A DNA stretch of 64,000 nt. Origin: Deltaproteobacteria bacterium HGW-Deltaproteobacteria-18 (lineage in GTDB: Bacteria; Desulfobacterota; Desulfovibrionia; Desulfovibrionales; Desulfomicrobiaceae). Location: assembly GCA_002841885.1 (NCBI GenBank), contig PHBE01000009.1:124001-188000 (forward strand), read 5' to 3'. Below, in pieces: positions 8,867 to 17,958 of this stretch. Made by a program: the position numbers and the translations under genes. Numbering within the stretch: the first letter of the stretch is position 1; every line of letters starts with the position of its first letter. The notes under the pieces are model-generated. The model saw nothing but the letters and a program-made list of their open reading frames with translations, searched no databases and was not told the origin of the DNA.

Positions 8867-11800
8867 CAGCGTCTCTCCATGTCTAAAAGGGCCTTGTCCA
8901 GGGCGGTCAGGAAGGCCGGAGCGGGCGTGTCCGTATGCACGCCCTGTCCCCGGACGGCCGGGTCGATGCCGCGCAGGAAGACGTAGCGCACGCCGCCGAA
9001 ATGCTCCGCGTACCCGTATCCTTTCATGCGCAGTCCCAGATGGCGGTTCAAGGCCAGGCAGTAGAGATGGTACTGCAGGAAATAGTGGCTGCCGGCCATG
9101 GCCGCTTCCAGGGCCTTGGGCGTGTAGTGCCCTGGCGTGGGGCCGAGCCAGTTGGACTTCCAGTCGAGCAGGTAGAATTTTTCCTCATGCCTGACGACCA
9201 GATCCATGAAACCGGTCATGAAGCCCCGGCGCGGCTCGAAGCGCAGGCTTTCCATGCGTTCGGGCAGTTCGGGCGGCAGCAGTCCGGCCGCCTCGCGATA
9301 CACGGCGGCCAGGGCCTCGCGGGTCACGGGGCGCAGGGGGAAGAGGAATTCCAGTTCCACCACCCGTTCCCTGGTTCCGATGTCCTCCAGCTTGAAGCCA
9401 CCCAGGTCCGTGCGCAGGGTGCGCCGGACCATGTTCGTGACCGTCCCTTCCCAGGCCGCGTCGAAGCCGTAGGCGGCCAGTGCTTCCGCCACCTCTCCGG
9501 GGACGGTTCCCGGGTCCGTGAAGTCGATGCGTTCGAAAATGCGGTGCAGGCACGACCCGGCCGCGGCCCCGCGCGGGAAGCGGGCCATGGACCACTCGTC
9601 GTCCCCGGCCGCGCCCGCCGCGTCGTCCTCGTCCAGGCCGGGCCGCAGGCCGTGTTCGGACCCGCGGGTCAGGCCGGTGAAGCTGGCCAGCCCGAAGCCA
9701 GGCCCCAGGGTCCGGTCCCAGGTGCGGCAAGCGAGTTCCGGCGCGTTGGTGAACTGCGGAGGCCCGGGCTCGGCTTCGACTTCGGGCAGTTCCGAAATTT
9801 CGATGCAGTCGTCCCGCAGCTGTTCCAGATCCTCGCGCACCAGTTCTTCGGTGACGCTCTCCCAGCTGAGATTCCCCGGGGCGTCGACGCGATGCCCATG
9901 AAAAAGCCAGGCCGCACCCGAGGTCTCGGCCTCGTTGATGCGTCCCCAGACGGTGTAGCAGCGGCACTTGGCGCGGGTCAGAGCCACGTAGAGCAGGCGC
10001 ACGCGCTCGGCCTGGGCGTCGTCCAGGGCCGCGCGCACCCGCGCGCCAAGCTCCGGCGAACCCAGATCCAGCAGCAGGCCGTCGTCGTGGACCAGGGCGC
10101 GGTCGTCGGGGCATCTGGCCTTGCCGTGGATGAAGGGGCAGAAGACCACGGGGTACTGCAGGCCCTTGCTCTTGTGGATGGTCACGATCTGGACCGCGTC
10201 GCGGTCCGTGTCCAGACGCAGCTGGGTTTCCTCGGTGCCGTCGGTGTCGAGCTTGCGGCCGAACCAGGTCAGCAGGGCGTGCATGGACGCCCCTGCCTCG
10301 CGCTCATGGCCGTGAAGCAGTTCCAGGCAGTGCAGGACGTTGGTCATGCGCCGCTCGCCGCCCGGCAGGGAGACGAGGCGCTTGCGCACGTCCAGTTCGG
10401 CGAAAAGGCGCTGCAGCGCGGCCATGACCCCGCGGCGTTCCCACAGGTCGCGGCAGGCGAGGAAACGTTCGAACCAGGCGTCGAGGCGTCCGCCGTCCTC
10501 GTCCAGGGCGAGGAGCTCCGGCGCGGTCAGCCCGACCATGGGCATGGCGAGGGCCGTGCGCAAGGCGGCCGGACGCTGGCATTCGGCCACGCCGTGCAGC
10601 AGGGACAGAAGCTCCCTGGCCTCGGGTGTGGCGAAGACCGACGAGGTGTGCGTGACCACGCTGGGGATGCCGAGGGCGCCGAGGGCCTTGTGGATGTCCT
10701 CGCCCTGGGCGTGGGTCTCGACCAGGACGGCGATGTGGCCGGGCAGGAGCGGGGCGTCGCCGACGCGGACACGCCCCGCGGCCGCCCCGTTCAGCAGGCG
10801 GCTTATCTCTGCGGACACGGCCCGGCGGATGCGCGGGGCGAGTGCCCCCTTGGCCAGGGGCTTTTCCCCGCTCCCTGCGTGCCACAGAACCAGGGGCGCG
10901 GGACGGCCGCCGTCTTCGCTGAACCGCTCGTGCTCCCCTGCCGGGGCCGCGACGCCCTGGTAGGCGATCTTGCGATGCAGGAACGGGTTCTCGGGCCTGG
11001 AGAACACGCGGTTCACGGCCTCGATCAGTTCGGGCGTGGAGCGGTAGTTGACCCCCAGGGTGCGGCTGCGTGCGCAGCTGTCGGCCGCCTGGAGGTAGGT
11101 GTGCAGGTCCGCGCCGCGGAAGGAGTAGATGGCCTGCTTGGGGTCGCCAATGAGGAACAGGCTGGTCTCGTCCGGGCCGGCGAAGAGGGTGCGGAAGATG
11201 TCGTACTGCAGGCCGTCGGTGTCCTGGAATTCGTCGATGAGGGCGGCGCGGTACTGGCTCCGTGCCGCATTCACGAGTTCCGGGCTGGCCAGGGCGGCGT
11301 GCATGCCCCGCAGCAGGTCGTCGAAGCCCATGACGCCCCGGCGGCGCTTGAGTTCGTCCAGGCGGGCCGTCACGCCGGAGAGGAACGCGTGGCGCAGGTG
11401 GACGACGAAGGGGCCGACGGCCTGGCGCAGTGCCTCGATCAGGTCGAGCAGCTCGCGGATGCCCTCGAACAGCGGGTGTTCGGGCGCCGTAAAAGCCTTC
11501 TTGGTCATGCCCCGCACATAGTCCGGGGTGAGCTCCCCGAGGGCTTTGAGCTGGTTCTTTGCGTCCAGGCGGGGGAGCAGCAGGAACTTCCGCGAGGCCT
11601 CTAGCCGCAGGTGCAGCTTTTCGGGCGTGAACATGCGCGCGTTGAAACTGGAGGCCTGGCCCAGCAGCAGGTCGCGGACCTCCCTTTCGGCCGCGGGCCA
11701 CGAGGCCAGAAGCCGCGCGCAGGCGTCCTGCGCCGCCCGGTCCAGGGGGGCCGGGTCCGGCGGGACGGTGTCGGGCACGATGCGGACGCTCTGGGCCAGG

Positions 11801-12366
11801 AAGGGCAGGCCAGCCAGCTCCGTGAGCAGGTCCGGGGTCAGGGCCGCGCGCACCGCCGTGCCGGTCAGGCCCGACAGGGACAGGATGCGGGAGCGCCAGA
11901 AATCCACGCAGACCTGGCGGCGCAGGTCCGAGAGGTCGGGTTCGAGCTGCGTGTCGAAGAGGGCCGAGCACTCGAAGCCGTTTTTGGAGAGCATGCGCTG
12001 GCAGAAGCCGTGGATGGTGAAGATCTGGGCCAAGTCGAAGTTGCGCAGGGCCAGCTCCAGCCTGCGGGCGGCGTCGGTGCCCCCGAAGCGGGCCAGAAGG
12101 TCCCGTTCCAGGTCGTCGTCGGCTTCCAGCCTGTCGGCCAGAACGCCGGCCATGTCCGACAGGCGCTTGCGGATGCGGCCGCGCAATTCTTCCGTGGCCG
12201 CGTCGGTGAAGGTCACGACGAGGATCTGGTCCACGGTCAGGTTCTTCTCCAGCAGCAGACGCACGACGAGGCCCGTCAGGGTGTAGGTCTTGCCGGTGCC
12301 GGCGCTGGCCTCGATGAGGGTCGTGCCGTCCAGTGGGGCCGTGCAGAGATCCATGGGTTCCTTCAT
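8866..12366 (-). CDS. recB: exodeoxyribonuclease V beta subunit (RecB)
   Basis: RecB supplies the 3'-5' helicase and the single nuclease of RecBCD. The 1166-residue protein has Walker A ASAGTGKTYT at about residues 20-29, the UvrD-type VVTFTDAATEELRGRI, IDEFQDTDGLQYDIF and the motif VQIVTIHKSKGLQYPVVF. The C-terminal nuclease domain carries GFMDLVVRHEEKFYLLDWKS, with the catalytic Asp residues and QYHLYCLAL. ATG 12366 is taken as the start because it overlaps the recC stop (ATGA) and gives the normal MDLCTAPLDGTTLIEASAG beginning; the longer open frame upstream is antisense-like read-through inside recC. Confidence 0.96.
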   Translation of the reverse strand: MKEPMDLCTAPLDGTTLIEASAGTGKTYTLTGLVVRLLLEKNLTVDQILVVTFTDAATEELRGRIRKRLSDMAGVLADRLEADDDLERDLLARFGGTDAARRLELALRNFDLAQIFTIHGFCQRMLSKNGFECSALFDTQLEPDLSDLRRQVCVDFWRSRILSLSGLTGTAVRAALTPDLLTELAGLPFLAQSVRIVPDTVPPDPAPLDRAAQDACARLLASWPAAEREVRDLLLGQASSFNARMFTPEKLHLRLEASRKFLLLPRLDAKNQLKALGELTPDYVRGMTKKAFTAPEHPLFEGIRELLDLIEALRQAVGPFVVHLRHAFLSGVTARLDELKRRRGVMGFDDLLRGMHAALASPELVNAARSQYRAALIDEFQDTDGLQYDIFRTLFAGPDETSLFLIGDPKQAIYSFRGADLHTYLQAADSCARSRTLGVNYRSTPELIEAVNRVFSRPENPFLHRKIAYQGVAAPAGEHERFSEDGGRPAPLVLWHAGSGEKPLAKGALAPRIRRAVSAEISRLLNGAAAGRVRVGDAPLLPGHIAVLVETHAQGEDIHKALGALGIPSVVTHTSSVFATPEARELLSLLHGVAECQRPAALRTALAMPMVGLTAPELLALDEDGGRLDAWFERFLACRDLWERRGVMAALQRLFAELDVRKRLVSLPGGERRMTNVLHCLELLHGHEREAGASMHALLTWFGRKLDTDGTEETQLRLDTDRDAVQIVTIHKSKGLQYPVVFCPFIHGKARCPDDRALVHDDGLLLDLGSPELGARVRAALDDAQAERVRLLYVALTRAKCRCYTVWGRINEAETSGAAWLFHGHRVDAPGNLSWESVTEELVREDLEQLRDDCIEISELPEVEAEPGPPQFTNAPELACRTWDRTLGPGFGLASFTGLTRGSEHGLRPGLDEDDAAGAAGDDEWSMARFPRGAAAGSCLHRIFERIDFTDPGTVPGEVAEALAAYGFDAAWEGTVTNMVRRTLRTDLGGFKLEDIGTRERVVELEFLFPLRPVTREALAAVYREAAGLLPPELPERMESLRFEPRRGFMTGFMDLVVRHEEKFYLLDWKSNWLGPTPGHYTPKALEAAMAGSHYFLQYHLYCLALNRHLGLRMKGYGYAEHFGGVRYVFLRGIDPAVRGQGVHTDTPAPAFLTALDKALLDMERR

Positions 12367-15300
12367 CGGGAACCTCCGAGGATCGGCCCGTAGATGCGTT
12401 CGGCCAGGTCCGCGAATTCCTCCCAGTCCGGTTCGGAGTCGCGGAAGAGGAAGGCCAGGTGCGGGTCGTCTCGCTCCGGGTCGGTCATGAAGCCGCCTTC
12501 CCACTGCCGCATGGCGGAGGCCAGCGCTTCGTCCCGGCCCTTGGGTCTGCTCTCCTTGAAGCGGGCTTCGGCATAGGCCAGGGACGTGCGGGGGAAGAAC
12601 GGCAGCAGGGTGCGCGTGCCCTGGGCGTAGAGTTTGAGAAGGTCCCGCAGGACGCTCCCGGCGTCCGTTGCGGCCGGGGCAGCGAAACCGTCTTCGGTGC
12701 CGATGTGCACGGACTGCGCGTCGATGCCGGCGGCCGTAGCTGCAAGGTGGCGGACCCACAGGCGGAGCATGTCCGCGCTTTTGGTCCTGGCCGGGCGGCA
12801 GGTGACGATGCGCTCGCCGTGGAGGTTGATACTTCCCGTGAGAGTGGCCCCGCCCAGGGGGAGCTTCAGGTCGAGCCTGCGCGCCCCGCCCTCGCCGATG
12901 AAGGCCCGGGCCTGTTCGGCCAGGGAGCGGATTCTGGCGCAGAGCTCGCGTCCGGCGTCCGTCCCGGCCTCACCCGGCGGCAGGATCTGCCAGGCCAGGA
13001 GCAGGTATTCGAGACCGGCGTCGGGCGCGTCCAGGGCCGTATGCAGGAGCTCCTGCAGGGGGCCGTAGGCGTCGAGGCCCGTGGGCACGGCGAGGGGCTC
13101 CTCGTCCAGGAAATCGTTCTCCCCCCCGCCGGGGTCGATGCGCAGGGCGCGCAGCAGGTGGCGGCAGGGATGGGTGAGGAAGCGGGTCAGGTCCTCGATG
13201 TCCACTTCCGTCGCCGTCCCTTCGGGGAGGGCGACGCCCTCGGGGAAGAAGCGTCCCGGTGCGGGGGGGGCGAAGAGGGCCCGGGCCGCGTCGCGGTTCT
13301 GGCCGGAAAAGGAGAAGATGCGCGAGCCGGCGCTGAAATAGTCCGGGTGGAAGGCCTGCAGCCTGTGCCGGAAGACCAGGGCTTCGGAGGGTTTCCGGCT
13401 GCCGGCCGAGTAGCTCCCGTCCAGGAAATCCAGCAGCTCCGAAACCAGGACCGAGGGCGGGGCCTCGGCGTTGTCCGACTGGGACAGGCCCGGGTAGGTC
13501 AGGATGAGGCTGTCGCGGGCCGAGATGATGCTCTCCAGGAACAGGTAGCGGTCGTCCTCGCGCAGGGACCGGTCGCCGGGGCGGGGACGCAGGGCCATGA
13601 GGTCGAAGCCGGGGGGTGTGTCCTGGCGCGGGAAGGCCGTGCTGGTCAGGCCCGTCAGGCAGACGACCCGGAAGGGGATGGAGCGCATTGGTTTCAGACC
13701 GCAGAAGGTCAGGCCCGAGGCCAGGAAGCCCGATTCCCCGCCGCTCTCGTCCAGGCGTTTGCGGATCAGGTAGAGCATGGTCCGGCCGTCGGCCTCGAAA
13801 TCGCCCATGTCGCGGGTCAGGTCCGTCACGACCCTGCGGATGGCCAGCACATGCTCGGCCTGGGCGCGGTCCTGGGGAAAGAAGGCGTCCAGAACCCACA
13901 GCAGGCAGTCCAGCCAGGCCGACGGCGCGCGGGTGCCCTGCAGCCTGGCCCAGAGGGACGCGAGGTCGTCGATCCAGGCCGTCACGCGGCCCAGCAGCTC
14001 CTGCTCGGACGAGCCGCGCAGGGCCAGGGGCGCGATGCCGTTCAGGGGCTCGGCCGGTCCGGTCATGTAGCCCAGATAGAGGCGGGAAAGGCCGCTCTCC
14101 CAAGTGTTCTGGGCGTAGTCGCCGATCCCCCGGCGGAAGTCCCGGTCCAATCCCCAGCGCACGCCCGAGGCGCGGACCCACTCCAGCACGCGGCGCGTCT
14201 CGGCCGCGTCCATTCCCAGGCGCTGACGGACGGGAGGGGCTTCGAGCAGGGCGCAGACGCGCGAGGCCTCGAAGCGGTGCTGGCCGAACTCCATGAGCTC
14301 CAGAAAGAGGCGGATGGTCTCGGCGGCCCGCGTCGGCTTGCGGTCGGAGATGGAGAAGGGGATGTCCCCGCCCGACGTGCCGAACACGGCCTGGATGACC
14401 GGCGCGTAGGCCTCGATGTCCGGGTTCATGACCAGGATGTCTTGGGGGGTGAGGGAGTCGTCCCCGGAAAGCAGATCAAGGATCAGGTCCTTGAGCACCT
14501 CCATCTCCCGCAGGGGGCTGTGGCAGCAGTGGACCTGGATGGAGTCGTCGGTGAAGTCGTGCCTGTCCCCGCCGGTGTTCAGGTCCAGCAGGTCGGCCTG
14601 GAGGCGGCCGAGCATGCGGGAAGTGTCGGGGTCTTCGTAGAGATCCGGGTCCGTCTCCTGAATGTTCCTGTCCAGAAGCAGTTCCTGGAAGTCCCGCCCC
14701 ACGGCGCCGAGTCCGGCCAGCGGCGTGGCGTCCTCGGGGCGGTCTTCAACGTCGGCATGCCGTTTACGGTACGCGAGGCGCTGTTCCCGGTGGGAGGCAA
14801 GATCTCCCCAGTATTGTCTGCATGGGCTGAGCAGAAAGACGTGAACCGGGATATTTTCGGCCAGTTGCTGCAGCAGGTCGAGATAGAGGGGCGGCAGGGT
14901 CGGGATGCCGAAAATGCAGATTCTGGGTGGCAGGTCATCCAGGGGGACGCCGTTCCGCAGCATGGTCAGGGCCCTGTCCAGCAGCGCTGCCCGGTGTTCT
15001 CCACCCATTTCTTCCACCAGTTCCCGCCATAGCCTTGCCTGCCAGATCTCGCCGGCGATGTGCCCGGGCTGCCGGAAGTCGCCGCTTAACCGCCCTGTCT
15101 CCCAACTCCTGGACCATCCTGGTCTGAAAATGAGGTATTGGTCGAAATGGTAGGCAATCTTTTCAGCAAGTTGCACGATCTTGAGATCGGAATCCTCCTC
15201 AACGTAACGCGCAAGCGCCTCGAACTCCTCCTCATGGAGCAGACCGGGCTGGTCATGCCGCCCACGCAGGCACCGAACGATGCTCCAGAGCATGCGCTCC

Positions 15301-15563
15301 TTGCTGAGCGAGTATTCGCCCGGGAGACCTTTGAGCAGGCCGGTGCAGAGACCGTAGGCGAAAGCGACCGGGAACGGGAAGAGGACATTGGCGCAAACGC
15401 CGCGTTGCCTGGCCAATCGCATGGAGACCCAGCGCTGCATGCCGCCGGACTGGACCAGAATGGTCTCCGGCTTCATGGGATCAGGCGTTGCGTCCAGAAC
15501 CATGGCCAGTTTTTCGGCCAGGATTTCCAGTCGATTGGAAACGTGGAGCAGGAATGCGCTCAT
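12363..15563 (-). CDS. recC: exodeoxyribonuclease V gamma subunit (RecC)
   Basis: RecC is the scaffold and Chi-recognition subunit of RecBCD. The 1066-residue product starts MSAFLLHVSNRLEILAEKLA and has the inactive helicase-like features typical of RecC, such as ILVQSGGMQRWVSMRLA near residue 35 and NPDIEAYAPVIQAVFG, plus FRVVCLTGLTSTAFPRQD in the second half. Length is close to E. coli RecC. It is the first gene of the recCBD set; its stop overlaps the recB start by four bases. An HD-domain gene ends 7 bases upstream of its start on the same strand, so this cluster may be transcribed from further upstream. Confidence 0.95.
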   Translation of the reverse strand: MSAFLLHVSNRLEILAEKLAMVLDATPDPMKPETILVQSGGMQRWVSMRLARQRGVCANVLFPFPVAFAYGLCTGLLKGLPGEYSLSKERMLWSIVRCLRGRHDQPGLLHEEEFEALARYVEEDSDLKIVQLAEKIAYHFDQYLIFRPGWSRSWETGRLSGDFRQPGHIAGEIWQARLWRELVEEMGGEHRAALLDRALTMLRNGVPLDDLPPRICIFGIPTLPPLYLDLLQQLAENIPVHVFLLSPCRQYWGDLASHREQRLAYRKRHADVEDRPEDATPLAGLGAVGRDFQELLLDRNIQETDPDLYEDPDTSRMLGRLQADLLDLNTGGDRHDFTDDSIQVHCCHSPLREMEVLKDLILDLLSGDDSLTPQDILVMNPDIEAYAPVIQAVFGTSGGDIPFSISDRKPTRAAETIRLFLELMEFGQHRFEASRVCALLEAPPVRQRLGMDAAETRRVLEWVRASGVRWGLDRDFRRGIGDYAQNTWESGLSRLYLGYMTGPAEPLNGIAPLALRGSSEQELLGRVTAWIDDLASLWARLQGTRAPSAWLDCLLWVLDAFFPQDRAQAEHVLAIRRVVTDLTRDMGDFEADGRTMLYLIRKRLDESGGESGFLASGLTFCGLKPMRSIPFRVVCLTGLTSTAFPRQDTPPGFDLMALRPRPGDRSLREDDRYLFLESIISARDSLILTYPGLSQSDNAEAPPSVLVSELLDFLDGSYSAGSRKPSEALVFRHRLQAFHPDYFSAGSRIFSFSGQNRDAARALFAPPAPGRFFPEGVALPEGTATEVDIEDLTRFLTHPCRHLLRALRIDPGGGENDFLDEEPLAVPTGLDAYGPLQELLHTALDAPDAGLEYLLLAWQILPPGEAGTDAGRELCARIRSLAEQARAFIGEGGARRLDLKLPLGGATLTGSINLHGERIVTCRPARTKSADMLRLWVRHLAATAAGIDAQSVHIGTEDGFAAPAATDAGSVLRDLLKLYAQGTRTLLPFFPRTSLAYAEARFKESRPKGRDEALASAMRQWEGGFMTDPERDDPHLAFLFRDSEPDWEEFADLAERIYGPILGGSR

Positions 15564-15570
15564 GGATCGG

Positions 15571-16122
15571 CTAGGACGCCAGCCCCACCTCGGCCTCGAT
15601 GCCCGTGATGGCGCCGATGGCCAGGGTCAGGAAGTCTCCCAGTTCCAGGCCGAGCTTTTCGCATTCCTTGATGGTCTCGCGGCAGACCGAGGCGGCGAAG
15701 GCCTTGTCCTTCATCTTCTTCTTAAGGCTCTTGGCCTCCATGCCCTGCATGCGCGTGGGCCGGACCAGGGCGGCGGTGTGGATGAGGCCGGTCACGGTCT
15801 CGCCGCAGCGCAGGGCGTAGTCGAAGTCCGTCTGCGGCAGGTTGCCATTTATTTCGTTGTGGCGGGCGATGGCCTGCACCGCTTCCTCAGGGAGCTTGCC
15901 GGTCAGGGTCTCGGCGGTGATGAGGCCGTGCTTCTCGGGCGTGTCCTTGGTCTCGGGGTAGTCGAGGTCGTGCAGCAGTCCGGCCAGGCCCCAGGTTTCG
16001 GCGTCATGGCCGAGGCGGGAGGCCAGGGCGCGCATGACGGCTTCGGTTTCCAGTGCGTGTATGAACAGATGATCCGGGGCGCTGTCCTTGATCATGGTGA
16101 GAGCTTCGGGGCGTGCGAGCAT
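15571..16122 (-). CDS. HD-domain phosphohydrolase-like protein
   Basis: The 183-residue protein has an HD metal-site pattern: LFIHALETEAVMRALA (first His), GLLHDLDYPETKD (HD pair at about residues 50-51) and AIARHNE. It is a small single-domain HDIG-type hydrolase; the substrate is unknown. It lies 59 bases downstream of hgcB and 7 bases upstream of recC, all on the minus strand. Whether it belongs functionally to hgcAB or to recCBD cannot be told from sequence. Confidence 0.8.
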   Translation of the reverse strand: MLARPEALTMIKDSAPDHLFIHALETEAVMRALASRLGHDAETWGLAGLLHDLDYPETKDTPEKHGLITAETLTGKLPEEAVQAIARHNEINGNLPQTDFDYALRCGETVTGLIHTAALVRPTRMQGMEAKSLKKKMKDKAFAASVCRETIKECEKLGLELGDFLTLAIGAITGIEAEVGLAS

Positions 16123-16181
16123 GAATTCTCCTTGGGTTTGAACTCAAGAAACTCATGCATTTCTTGGCCGGGGTCAAGGTT

Positions 16182-16457
16182 TCAGCAGCAGGATGGCCCG
16201 CGCTTGCCCGGCAGCCAGGTCTGGATGATGTATTCCGCGCAGCCCACTCCGGGGGTGACGGTGATGGCCGCGGTCGGGCAGTTCAGGGCGCAGGCTCCGC
16301 ACTCCATGCATGCCTCGCGGTCCAGAACTTCGGCCTTGCCGTCCCGCACGGCGAAAATGCGGTGCGGGCAGACCGTGGCGCAGAGGCCGCAGCCCACGCA
16401 TTTGTCTTCGTCATAGGCCAGGGTGGCCACGTTTTCGAGATGTCGGAAGATTTTCAC
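16182..16457 (-). CDS. hgcB: mercury methylation ferredoxin HgcB
   Basis: HgcB is the dicluster ferredoxin that works with HgcA in converting inorganic Hg(II) to methylmercury, probably by re-reducing the corrinoid and handling Hg through cysteines. The 91-residue product has two [4Fe-4S] motifs, CVGCGLCATVCP and CMECGACALNCP. It also has the extra conserved Cys in GVGCAEYI and the C-terminal Cys pair (ending GPSCC) that separate HgcB from ordinary ferredoxins. The start is GTG 16457, with GAGG six bases upstream, only 7 bases after the hgcA stop, so the pair is an operon. Confidence 0.95.
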   Translation of the reverse strand: MKIFRHLENVATLAYDEDKCVGCGLCATVCPHRIFAVRDGKAEVLDREACMECGACALNCPTAAITVTPGVGCAEYIIQTWLPGKRGPSCC

Positions 16458-16464
16458 GTGTTCC

Positions 16465-17637
16465 TCACAAAAAATTGCCGGTCACAAAAAGGATCGCCGC
16501 CAGCACCGTGCTGCCGGCCAGAATGGGGATGGCCCTGCGCATCTCCTTTTCCACTCCGGAAGGCGATGTGTACGGTGTGGACCCGGTGAAGTTGAGGGCC
16601 AGCCAGGATGCCAGCGACATGGTCCAAAGTCCGGCGCCTGCGGTGGCGGCCCAGGAGCTCTGGGGGAAGATGGCAGGCAGAAGCACGGCCAGGGCCAGCC
16701 CCAGCCCCGCGCCGCCCAGGGAAAAGATGCGCGTACGCAGCGCAGGCAGGAGCAGGGGGAATAAAATCACTCCGGCGGCCAGGCCAAGGCCCGTGGCAGT
16801 AGCGGCCAGGGCCCAGCGGTGCAGAATGCTTTGCAGTGAGAATTGGGGGCCGATGAGGCTGAGCAGGGCCGCCGCCAGGATCGCCGTCAGGATCAGCTTC
16901 CAGCCTAGCACCAGTTCCACCGGAATGACCTCGGCCCGTTCCCTGAGACTGAAAGTCACCGCGCGCATGGCTTCGTCGATGCCGGTGTCGAGATAGCGGG
17001 GCAGGTCCTGGGCGCGGATCGGCCCGAAGACGGCCTCGAAACCGCAGGCCTTGCGCAAGTCGCGGGCCCGCACTCCGTTGGCGCCGAGTTGGGGCAGGAT
17101 GAGGCGGCGATGGGCTACAATGCGCTCAAGGCCTGTCTTGCGCACCTGGTCGGCGATACCGGCTGCGCTGAAGGTGCCCTTGCCGCCCGCGCACCAGACG
17201 TTGATGCCCCGCGTGTCGGCGACCAGCAGCCAGAGGTTACGCCCGGCCAGGACGAACCGCACCGTGTCGAAGGTCAGTTTGTAGTTGGCCGTGACGATGA
17301 CGGGCGCTTCGGGTCCGGGGTTGCCGATGGCGTACAGACCGGGGTTGACGGTATAGTTGTTGCGGTCAATGCCAAGTCGCGCGCGGCAGGTCCCGAGCCG
17401 GTCCCGGGCGGTGGGGCTGGTCCTGAGACGGGGCACCCGGGCGTGCGCGGCGGGCAGGAAACCCTCCACGTAGGGTTCGATGCGATACCCGGCAAGGTCG
17501 TCCACCCCTGCACCAGGGGCGGGAGGCGGGCCTCAGCACGGGCCGGGGGCCGCCGTGCCGGGAAACCCGTCTGACGCGAGGGGGGCGGCGCAAGTTGCTC
17601 CGCCGGGGGCCATGGGAAAGGGCTGCAGAGGTTTCAT
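16465..17637 (-). CDS. hgcA: mercury methylation corrinoid protein HgcA, with in-frame TGA at codon 35 (candidate selenoprotein)
   Basis: HgcA is the membrane corrinoid protein that transfers a methyl group to Hg(II). The cobalt-ligating cap helix motif NVWCAGGK is present (Cys 149 counted from ATG 17637). It is followed by four or five C-terminal membrane segments and the family hallmark NFTGSTPYTSPSGVEKEMR. From ATG 17637, 7 bases after the arsR stop, the frame is open to 16465 except for TGA at 17533-17535 (codon 35), in the context G-P-C-TGA-G-P-P-P. After it the frame reads into GYRIEPYVEGF and the conserved VPRLRT region. Translation from GTG 17505 would give 346 residues without the Cys-containing leader; that GTG lacks a convincing ribosome site. 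Options are Sec insertion, a nonsense mutation or sequence error, or internal initiation. Identity as HgcA is secure; recoding is a hypothesis. Confidence 0.93.
17502..17522 (-). promoter_or_regulatory. bacterial SECIS-like hairpin downstream of the hgcA TGA codon
   Basis: On the hgcA strand, bases 11-31 after the TGA form CCGCCCCTG-GTG-CAGGGGTGG: a 9-bp stem (one G-T wobble) and a 3-base loop that starts with G, 20 bases after the TGA. Published bacterial SECIS rules ask for a small apical loop about 16-37 bases after UGA with a G in its first two positions, which this satisfies. The internal GTG candidate start (17505) is buried in the 3' arm. GC-rich DNA makes chance hairpins common, so this supports but does not prove selenocysteine insertion. 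Confidence 0.4.
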
Positions 17638-17644
17638 GGTGAGC

Positions 17645-17914
17645 CTACAGTGAAGAGATGAGGTTTTTAAGTTCGGCCAGACGGTCCTTGTCCGCGCAGT
17701 AGCAGATGCGTGGCCCTTCGATTTCGCCGCGGACCAGTCCTGCCTCTTTGAGTTGCTTCAGGTGCTGGCTGACCGTGGACTGGGCCAGGGGCAGGATGTT
17801 TACAATCTCTCCGCAGATGCACCTGTCCACTTGCAGGAGATGCTTTAAAATCGTCACCCGTGCGGGATGCCCGAGGGCTTTGCAGATGGCTGCCAAGGTC
17901 TGGTCTTGGTTCAT
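17645..17914 (-). CDS. ArsR-family metal-responsive repressor upstream of hgcAB
   Basis: The 89-residue winged-helix protein has the ArsR/SmtB fold: LGHPARVTILKHLLQ, the recognition helix STVSQHLKQLKEAGLV and the wing GEIEGPRICYCADK. Cysteines at 32 and 34 (DRCICGEI) occupy the position of the thiol metal site of classical ArsR (ELCVC), and a second CxC pair is at 71 and 73, so a thiophilic ligand such as As(III) or Hg(II) is plausible. It is the first gene of an arsR-hgcA-hgcB run, 7 bases before the hgcA ATG. A perfect inverted repeat lies 27 bases upstream of its start. ArsR-like regulators beside hgcAB are, to my knowledge, known in some deltaproteobacteria. Confidence 0.92.
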   Translation of the reverse strand: MNQDQTLAAICKALGHPARVTILKHLLQVDRCICGEIVNILPLAQSTVSQHLKQLKEAGLVRGEIEGPRICYCADKDRLAELKNLISSL

Positions 17915-17940
17915 GGTGTGCTCCGATCAGATGTATCGTA

Positions 17941-17958
17941 TATCGTAAAATTACGATA
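17941..17958. promoter_or_regulatory. inverted-repeat operator for the ArsR repressor
   Basis: TATCGTAAAATTACGATA is a perfect 8-bp inverted repeat with a 2-base spacer, preceded by an extra direct copy of TATCGTA at 17934-17940. This ATCGTA/TACGAT pattern suits an ArsR/SmtB-type dimer. It lies between arsR (minus) and the rhodanese-rubrerythrin gene (plus), so one operator could control both. Confidence 0.7.

Noticed and set aside
8935-11604. Very long plus-strand open frame (889 residues) inside recB
   Set aside because: It is antisense to a motif-rich recB frame and has low-complexity composition without domains. GC-rich codon bias opens the opposite strand.
12333-15032. 899-residue plus-strand open frame inside recC
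   Set aside because: Antisense shadow of recC, with no recognised motif.
17366-17593. 75-residue frame overlapping the 5' end of hgcA as an alternative start
   Set aside because: Arg/Pro-rich shadow in another frame; the hgcA frame continues upstream with plausible residues and a well-placed ATG.
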